Of a DNA stretch of 64,000 nucleotides, positions 56,643 to 64,000 are shown one piece after another. Position numbers and translations under genes: made by a program. A model generated the notes under the pieces. It was not told the DNA's origin and searched no databases. It was given only the letters and a program-made list of their open reading frames with translations. This DNA comes from Glutinoglossum americanum (taxonomy: Eukaryota; Ascomycota; Geoglossomycetes; Geoglossales; Geoglossaceae), in the NCBI GenBank assembly GCA_020080175.1, contig JAGHQL010000025.1, forward strand, positions 1 to 64,000, given 5' to 3'. Position 1 is the stretch's first letter; every line of letters begins with the position of its first letter.

Positions 56643-58586
56643 TCAGTGCGCTAGTCCGGACTCCCCGGTTTCTACCATGTACTTTTGGCACTGAACCAGC
56701 AACTCCACCTGCTTGCCTACTTCCCCCAGCCTTCCGAGAACCTCTTTGTTGCCATCAACAAAGCCAAGAATTTTATACTCAATCCCAACATCCTTGCAGA
56801 ACTCTCGAACTAGAGTTTGCACTCTCCGGAGGTTATGGCGAGGTACGCGCGGGAAGAGGTGGTGAACTGCTTGGAACTGCAGTCCGCCATGGATGAAATC
56901 GAGCCAGGCAGGACACTGAACGTCCATGGTTGTGCGAAGCTGCTTCTGGGCAAAGGATTCTATCTCGCCTAAGTCGGCAGTCGACATGGCCCAATGAGAG
57001 AGGGTAATTTGCACGTGCAGGGGCATGGTGATCATGTGGGAGATGAGAACAAACCCGACGCGGAGAAACCACGTCGGGATTGATTTCCAGAGTAGGCAAT
57101 ATCCAAAGACATACCAGTAGCCAGCCATGAACAAAAGCTCAGTTGGGCGTGTCCAGGAGGCAGCACCAAGCCTGGGGGCTTTGTTGGAAAGTAGGAATAA
57201 CCAAGAGAGAAGATAAAGATTGAATCTGGCAATGCACATAATGGGGTAGTATGTGTAGTGCTGGAACTGGACAGCTAAGTCGGCAAACCTATCCCAGACA
57301 AACTGGAAATTGTAGTAAGTCGAATGGATTGACTTGAAGAACGATGGTGATGTGGCAAAGAGAGGCACATTCTGTATATCGGGGTCATGCTCCTATTGAA
57401 ATGTTAGCGCCCCGAGGAGACCAAAGCTTTCGAAGAAGAAATGAGAGGCATACAGGGTGATTTGTGATGAGGTGATGAACATTATGGCTGCTCTTCCACC
57501 ATCCTATAGACAACCCGCAGCAAAAATCTGCAACGAATATTCCAATCAGAGTGTCAATCTTGAAGTTGTGGGTGATGCCCATATGTCCTGCGTCGTGTGC
57601 AGTGAACATGATCTGGTGCCAAAACAAGCCGAGAAATGCCGCTGAAGTCAGGTACCATTCGTGTCTTATAGACACTAAGAAGAGCGAGAAGAAGATAGAG
57701 TACCGTGCACACTCTTTAGCATATTCCATATAGCGGCAGTTATAGTGGCCACCCTCTTTTACTTGACGGTGAAGTTCCTGGTATCTTAACGTAATCTCTC
57801 GCTGCGTAGCAATATCGATAGAGGGATAGGCCTTGAGGTCCCTGTCAATCTCATGCTGTACGACGATATCAGTGTAGACGGTCCGCGTGTACAAGGTTGG
57901 GTTGAGAGGTAGAGTGACACTAGGTGGACTAGCTATGAGAGTTGATGGAATTGCGAGTGTAGAGGCGTTTGACTTTTCTAAGAGGACTGAGTCATATATA
58001 GGTGTGTTATTGGACAGGTTGGGGGAGCGGCTCCGGGTGCAATGCGTGTCTTTCTTAAGGTCGCAGGAAGATGTGTCAGCCTCGCAACCGGTATCTCTAG
58101 AGTCAGATAGGGCTTCCTCGACGACCAGTTTGAGGGGATTCTTTTCCTCCTGGCGAACAAAGGCGCCCCCCCGAATGGGAGGAACAAAATTGACCCAAAT
58201 ACCCTCGATGCGGCCAATTTGGAAAGCAGCCATGGCTGCCAAGGCTTTTGCAGAATGGTATCTAAACGGATAAGAATATCAGCAATACTGAATAATGACA
58301 ATTTCTCCAAACTTCTAGCCTCAAAGTCCAGCACGAACTGTCCTACAAAATCGACACTCACCCTCAGACACGGATAGGATTGACCGAGAAGAAAAGTGAT
58401 AAATTACGCATTCATCTCGTCTGTGGCATCTCTCCCCACCATGTGCATTATCGTCAGCTTTCCTCCAGGGTGCTTCTCCAGCCAGCTGTCCAAACGCAAA
58501 ACTCGTTGCTTGGAGATGACGATAATCTGTCCGTCGGCGATGAAGTCGTAGATCTGATCTCTTGTGAGAATCCTAGATCGACCCAT
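56643..58586 (-). CDS. delta-8 sphingolipid desaturase (cytochrome b5 fusion)
   Basis: ER membrane front-end desaturase that introduces the delta-8 double bond of the sphingoid base in fungal glucosylceramides. Exons 58586-58408, 58261-57454 and 57392-56643; 578 aa, the usual length for this family. The N-terminal cytochrome b5 domain has the haem motif KHPGG and GRDATDEMNAYHSAKA (second haem His). The desaturase part has the three His boxes HDAGH, HNVHH and QAVHH; the last, with Gln in place of the first His, marks front-end desaturases. FQIGRIEG and VNFVPPIRGG are family-specific. The first intron is about 146 bp. All catalytic histidines are present. Confidence 0.93.
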
Positions 58587-59594
58587 TGTGGTTGATGGAG
58601 CGGCAAGAAACCAACAACTGTCCTAGAAGTGATGTGTAATTAAAAATCTAGAGACCCTCAGAGTTCTACGAAGGGCCGAGAACGAACGGAGCGCTTCAAT
58701 TGAAAGAATGGAAGAAGTGAATGAAGTCGGAAAGAAAGTTCGAAAGAAAGACCCTTTTTGGCGGTAGAAACAAATGTTGGCAGCTACAAAAGCCAAGGTA
58801 GTGGCATCCCAGAAAGGGTTACGCGGCAAAATCTAAATTGGTTCCAACTCCCTAATCTAAACGAGTTGTCAGAGCCCATTTACGTTGTGCTCCGTTGCTG
58901 ACGCGTTTAATGTTCCTCAATCGCGGCCTTCTCAGCTATCGCAGAAATGTGTATGCATCGACAACGTGCTGCATGCATGACGGGGAGAGGGCCACTCCAC
59001 CGGTACGCGAAAGAAGGATTCTAGAACAGTACTTGTCTGAGATAGTAGTTGGCTTAAGATCCATCGCCTCTTTAATGGGTGGGTGGTTTACTCTATATCT
59101 GCCTGTTGGAATCAAGGTCGGAGGACCTTACGAACCTAGCCCTTGTCATGAATGATGGCTTAGTTCTTGGATTTTCATGGCCAAGATGGCCAAGGATTGT
59201 GCAAATTTGGAGCTCATAGTCGGGTCTGCGTTTGGTTCTGGCGATGTCTCACATAGATGTTGCTTTTGACTGCTTACCCGGCACCGATTTTAGTCTAGCT
59301 TGAAGGAGGTAAGCTCAAGCAGGGCCTCAAACCAATGAGAATATCTATTGTTCACCAGACTCCCAATATTTTGCTCCTTGTGATGATTTCGTCCCGAATA
59401 CGCATACCACCGATAGAACCTGTTTTACAGCTAATTGCTACAGGCGTTGTCCTTTCGAACGCCCCACGCGTAAACCAAAGCGCCACAATGAAAAAGCCTG
59501 AATGTCTGAGGCAATTGTGCATGTATGTACAAGCCCGCCGCATACACCAACTTAGTGGAGCTGAGCTGATGCCATTTTGGCGAGACTCCGAGAC
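58587..59594. other. intergenic between desaturase promoter and hbrB 3' end
   Basis: About 1 kb. No supported gene, RNA or repeat; open frames are short. Confidence 0.5.
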
Positions 59595-62098
59595 CTAGAG
59601 CATACTCTCAACCTGGACCGTCTGTTCCGAGAGGCCTGATGAAGGAGTTGGTCTCGAACCCGCAAGTCTTGTTCCTACAAACCCTCTTCGGTTCCTTCCC
59701 GTGCGCCCTCTCCCGAGCCAATTATGCTTCAGCGTCTTGCTGAGCCTCTCCATTTTCAGCTGGGCATCATCTCCTGTTTGGACGGATGCAAGTACGGACA
59801 CACATTGTAGCATACGGCCGACGGTTTCTGTAACTACAGCGCTATCCGGCGGGGAGGTCGCTGTGATTGTGGGGATTGGGGATCTGTGAGAACCCCCAAT
59901 ATAGGTGTCTCCGGAAACGGCGTATCCCGAAGAGGTGTTACTCGTAGCTCTGCTCCTATTTCCTGATAGAGCGATAGGCTCGTTCAAAAGTGTTGGGGTT
60001 TGCGAACTGAAGCTGGAGGATGCGGGATCAAAGCTAGCTGAGGTACCTGGACGGCCACTAGAAATGCTATCAGGGATGGCGCCTAGGATATCTGAAAAAG
60101 CATTTATACTTTCTAGGCTCAATCGGGAAAAGATAGCCTCCAGCGTGTCATGACGGGATAAAACGACAACGTCGCGATAGGCGATGAGGACGATACGGCG
60201 AACGTTAAGCTCTTCACCCATGCTGCTGTCGGAATCAGAGTCCGGTAGTTCGCCCCAAAATTCTCTTGCTTCTTGGGCGTTCATGGCGTTACCAGTGCCC
60301 TTGAATTCTAGATCTAGAGGCAGGAATACTGCTTGCATGTAAGGTAGAATACTTCCAAAGACAAAAAGCCACATGTCAACGAGTTTCGTGACAAGTCTGT
60401 CATCGGGGCTGGATCTTAACGATTGGTCGAGAGATGAGAAACCGGTCTGAAGCAATTCTCTCAAGTCTTCTAGAAGAATGGTTGGCGCACGCTGTTGAAC
60501 ACATCGCTGGATATGTGCGCTAGTACAAAGTTTAGCTTTCTGTGACTTTATTTGCTGGCTCTTAGGCGGCGGTGGGAAACTTACTTCACGAGTCTGTTGA
60601 AATCTTCCACCGGCAGCCGCAGATCTTCACCCTCAAAAATGACGAGCAATTTTGCCTTCAGAAACGGCCAAGCATCATCTGGAGTCATCCCATGAAGCCC
60701 GAATCCATGCAACCCGGTGACCCCCCCTATGTCTCCACAATAGACACTTGCAGCTGAGCTATATGTGGACACATTGCTGGGTGCAGCGTTCCCTAAGAAG
60801 CTGGCCGCCCCGACCACAGATCCAAGACTCGAAGGGCCAGGCCATTCGCCGGGAATTGAGAATTCGCCCTCGGCTCCGACGCTCCCCGCACCGCCAGCAG
60901 CGTTCGCTGCGGCATTGGCCTTCTCTTCCTTTTTCTTCTCTCGAAGCGCACGCCCTCCATGACGAAGATCTAGTCCACTCATGGACTTTGCAAATGATGT
61001 TGCTGATGGACCGGGCGAAGATGGTGCAAACGAATAGAGAGACTGTGGGGCGTGAGGATCAAGAGGTTTTGAATTTGACGAAGCAGATGACAATGGCAGG
61101 TTATGGTGTTCCTCCTTTTCCTTCGCCCTGTGCTTCTGCCTGGATAGAAAGTAGTGCTTGTGTTTCTCAGTTGCGCCTGATTTCTCAGCTGGAGGTTGGA
61201 GTGTTGTAGTAGATGAATTAGCGTTAAAGTAAAGAGATGACGGAGGAGAGGAAGCGAGAGAGTCCGCCAGGCTCACACTAGATGGATTCATCCTTGGTAA
61301 TGGACTAGCTGAGCTGTTTTTCTTTGGAGAAGGGATAGGCTTATCCTTTTTGTCCAAGTCCTTGTCCTTGGAGATGCCCACGCTCCTAGGTTTTGAGAAG
61401 AGTTTCATCTTGCTCTTCTCTGGCTTTTGTTTGTGTTCCCTGTCGGAAAACGATGGACCGTCTGCAACTGGTAATCCCGGTGACGAGATTGCGCTTCGGG
61501 GGAAGGCTGCGTTCGCGGCGCTTGTGGCCGCAGCATAAGATCCAAGCAAGCCATTATGATATACACCTCTCGCATCGGTGGGGCCTAGCTGGAGTGGAGG
61601 AGGCAAGTTCGGATTACGTCGGCCTCCGGTAATCTCTGGAGGGCTGTGAGGATTGGGCACCGTCTGAGAGCGTTGTCTGGAGTGTTGTGCTTGCTGTTGC
61701 TGCATCGCAGCTTGGGCCGCAATCTGAGAGGCTGTGAGGTTTGGATTTGGCATATTGGTAAAATTAGATGAGGCAGCGGTCGGAAGAGTAGGCTCAAAAA
61801 AGCCTTGAGTGTGATGCTGATGTTGGCGGTGGGGAGGCGGCCCAAGCGGAGACTGGTTTCGGCGTGGTAGCTCGGCGTTTGGGTTAGGTCGAGAGAAGTT
61901 TTGTAGGCTTGTAGTACTCGAGCTCGGGTGTATCGCCGAAGCTAGAATCTGGCGAGAGGTCTGCTGAGACTGACTTTGCGAGTATACAGGCTTTCCTACA
62001 GTGACTTGAGATGAGACAGAAGATCCGCTTGAAGTCGAGTCTCGCGACTGAGGCCTTGGTGGTTGGGTGGAACGTGGGGAGCGAGATGGGGAATTCAT
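59595..62098 (-). CDS. hbrB: HbrB/Bit61-family TORC2 subunit
   Basis: Protor/Bit61-type component of TOR complex 2; Aspergillus hbrB affects hyphal branching and polarity. Exons 62098-60585 and 60519-59595; 812 aa. The first 400 residues are disordered (Ser, Pro, Gln, basic KDKDLDKKDKP). The HbrB domain spans the intron: DAWPFLKAKLLVIFEGEDLR, PVEDFNRLV | NAHIQRCVQQRAP, LVDMWLFVFGSILPYMQAVF, then LPLDLEFKG and RRIVLIAYRDVVVL. The C-terminus holds a DAQLKMERLSKTLKHNWLGR block. The ATG at 62098 is the first true ATG of the frame; the frame is open a little further upstream without one. The gene is divergent from the Gon7 gene with 247 bp between. Confidence 0.88.
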
Positions 62099-62345
62099 CA
62101 CAGGAATCAAGAGTTACCAGTAAGGACAGGGGGTTGTACGATTAGAACTAAGTTAAAGCGATTGAAAAACGAGAGGTTCCACGGATCTGCCGTCAGATTG
62201 GTATTCCAAATAGTTTCCGTGAAGCATGTGGTTTGCGGTGATCTAAAGCTTGCATGGGTCCAATCAGCCTCCGGAATTTGCCTGAAAATCGCCCCTCATC
62301 ATCAACCCACTGAGAAGACAACAACATCCGCCTTCACAGTACAAC
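62099..62345. promoter_or_regulatory. compact divergent promoter of hbrB and gon7
   Basis: 247 bp between the two start codons, so both transcripts must start here. No TATA box is evident. Confidence 0.45.
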
Positions 62346-62672
62346 ATGGCATCATCGCCTTTGAGCACTACAAATTTGCAAGCCCGGTATCGATCGCCTA
62401 ACGCTGAGAAGTTATTCGACTACGAGCTTCGAGGGTCGAGGGATAAATCCAAGGATCAGCTCTCCGCAGTGGGAAAAACTGCTTATCTCGCTAGCCTCCG
62501 CTCTTCAGTAGCCAAACTACAAGAGGAAATTAACACCTTCTTGACGCAAAAGATGGATGAAGACAAGGCTGCCACTGCGACCGGAATCGTGGGCAATGGG
62601 AAGGGGAAAGCTGTGCTGGACGATGAACGAGAGGAAGAGAATTATGGAGAGGAAGCTGTGAATGAGGACTAA
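62346..62672 (+). CDS. GON7: EKC/KEOPS complex subunit Gon7 (Gon7 family)
   Basis: Small intronless gene, 108 aa. KEOPS makes the universal t6A37 modification of ANN-decoding tRNAs, and in yeast also influences telomeres. The sequence shows LQARYRSPNAEKLFDYELRG, then KTAYLASLRSSVAKLQEEIN (helix) and an acidic tail. The N-terminal YxSP strand, the central Leu-rich helix and the acidic, disordered end fit fungal Gon7 proteins. The family is short and weakly conserved, so the call rests on the overall pattern. Confidence 0.65.
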   Translation: MASSPLSTTNLQARYRSPNAEKLFDYELRGSRDKSKDQLSAVGKTAYLASLRSSVAKLQEEINTFLTQKMDEDKAATATGIVGNGKGKAVLDDEREEENYGEEAVNED

Positions 62673-62895
62673 CAGACGAACTTTCCACGTCGGAGGGGCT
62701 TTCAGATTGCTGCACCAAGTCTAGCCTATATGGTTCTCCCTATACTACAATATCTCCGGAACTACTTCCCAGATAACTCAGGTCACAACTATGCTCTGGT
62801 ACAAGTGCTAGCTTTCCGGAACTCCAGCACTCGGCCTTTAAGCCGCCAACACATTTTTAGCTAATGGAAATTACCGTAAGACGCCAAGCAATGGA

Positions 62896-64000
62896 TCATC
62901 TCAGATCACGCAGTCCCAGCCCAGTCGTGGCTCGATTTATACAACCATAATGTACAACAGAATTACTGTTCGGGCGTTAGCAGCGGGGCCTCTTGATCAG
63001 AAGACTACCGTATGGAAACTCACTCTGGAAGTACGCTAATAACGCTTCTCCCTAATCTCTTGTGACAGACCCCGCATACTCTGTCTTCCCCTACCATGAC
63101 TCTACGGTTTCTTCCGCCTTTTCCTCCTGAGCTATCATCACCGAGCAATAGCATTGCCTGCGACTCCACCGTCTCGGTCTTTCGTAGTCCGACAACAACC
63201 CGGCCTTCATTGATAACGGACGTTGCTGCACGAATACGTCCACGGAAATATGATTCTAGATCTTGGATTGGCAAAGAAGATGGAATAAGATCTAGGGTAG
63301 AGGAAGCGGGGAGGCGAGAGCCGTGTTTTGAAAGTAGATTGAGGGCTGGCTCCCAGCTCGGAGAGTGCGGAGGTGGTGGAGATAGGTAGAGTGATAAGAG
63401 AGTGTGATAGATTGATGGCGACGTATCATTGTCCGATGCGGAGGGAGCATGGGGCTGTTCGGGGGTCGATGTAGGTGAAACCTGGGAGAGATGAATGCGG
63501 TTGCAGTACCTGTCCCACCAGAATTAGTCTCGAAAGCGACCTGAGATTGGCAATACCAACTCTTCAGCTTTCTCATGATCTCTGAGTCTAAAAATGTAAA
63601 TCTCCAAAGCTTGCTTGTGTTGACCCATGTTGCTAAGCACGATGGCCCTAGCCTCGTAAAACTCCGGATCTGAATAGACAATAGACATCAGACTTCTGAT
63701 GTCGGATATTGTTATACAAGACTTACCATCTCTTGGTATAAGCCCTAGCGCTCTAGCAAGGGAATATTGCCGGCTCATTCTCAGGAAAGAAAGCAACCTT
63801 TCCCTCCATTCGGCTCGCTCATTGTCAGTTTGGAAACCTATATCTTTTGTTTCCTTTTCGCCTCCTCGCCATTTCAACCTTTCTAGATACAGGCTAACTA
63901 GTCGGTTGTGAAACTCTGGCGTCAAGTCGTTCAATTCGTGGATAAGGTGCTCGATATACTTGACTGCGAGTTTCAAGTCAATCCCTTGTAAGAAACTGAC
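62896..64000 (-). CDS. VPS39: Vps39/Vam6, C-terminal part (continues past the right edge)
   Basis: HOPS-complex subunit that tethers vacuoles and late endosomes through Ypt7/Rab7. Only the 3' end is in the window. Exons: from beyond 64000 to 63727, 63669-63561, 63509-63024 and 62965-62896. Visible motifs: KLAVKYIEHLIHEL and FHNRLVSLYLERL (clathrin-heavy-chain-like repeats); DPEFYEARAIVLSNMGQHKQ; ALEIYIFRLRDHEKAEEYCN (Vps39 domain 2); and the C-terminal zinc-binding VCGVCHKRLGRSV..NSVVHYGC, completed only if the last 56-bp intron is removed. The final residues (INRATTGLGLRDLR) are less conserved. It is convergent with the Gon7 gene, with 223 bp between stop codons. Confidence 0.9.

Noticed and set aside
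1-64000. CRISPR arrays, rRNA genes and LTR-type elements
   Set aside because: None seen: the only regular short repeats are the TPR and ankyrin coding units, the IES2 tract and the 61-bp duplication.

Overview
The window is nuclear DNA of a filamentous ascomycete (Pezizomycotina). The genes have short introns of about 50-70 bp with GT...AG ends and CTAAC/CTGAC branch sites. The gene set is typical of moulds: Dicer-like 2, Ime2-type kinase, HbrB, sphingolipid delta-8 desaturase, a DUF7514 protein, and an NB-ARC/TPR NOD-like receptor. A Leotiomycete-like fungus would fit, but the class cannot be fixed from this sequence alone. All exon models were built by hand from the bases; for the multi-exon genes the exon lengths sum to whole codons.

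Layout. 1-2,510 is transposon DNA: a decayed Mutator-like element with 73-bp terminal inverted repeats and, beside it, the zinc-knuckle end of an older relative. 2,648-4,666 is a 7-exon cytochrome P450 and 5,553-10,354 an 8-exon Dicer-like 2, both on the minus strand. From 10.4 to 21.1 kb the region is gene-poor and accessory. It holds one apparently intact NB-ARC/TPR receptor with an unusual amyloid-like N-terminus, and the remains of a hydrolase/NACHT/ankyrin receptor whose ATPase core is gone. 21.1-28.2 kb carries a Zn2Cys6 regulator, a divergently transcribed secreted type-B carboxylesterase and a multi-pass membrane protein, possibly a small functional module.

From 28.8 kb to the end the window is dense housekeeping DNA: cytochrome c, a mitochondrial membrane protein, a DUF7514 protein, an Stc1-domain protein, an Ime2-like kinase, exosome subunit Rrp42, a RING-CH membrane ubiquitin ligase, proteasome alpha-2, a sugar transporter, Pex14, the INO80 subunit Ies2, a sphingolipid delta-8 desaturase, the TORC2 subunit HbrB/Bit61, the KEOPS subunit Gon7, and the C-terminal part of Vps39, which runs off the right edge.

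Themes. Two RNA-silencing-related genes (Dicer-like 2 and an Stc1-domain gene) lie about 23 kb apart, and the first sits between transposon debris and NOD-like receptor genes. Several gene pairs are divergent with short shared promoters (cytochrome c/mitochondrial protein, RING-CH/proteasome, HbrB/Gon7, Pex14/Ies2, regulator/esterase). The best candidates for new biology are the short N-terminal motif of the NB-ARC/TPR protein, the divergent regulator-esterase pair with its membrane-protein neighbour, and the uncharacterised mitochondrial protein that shares a promoter with cytochrome c.
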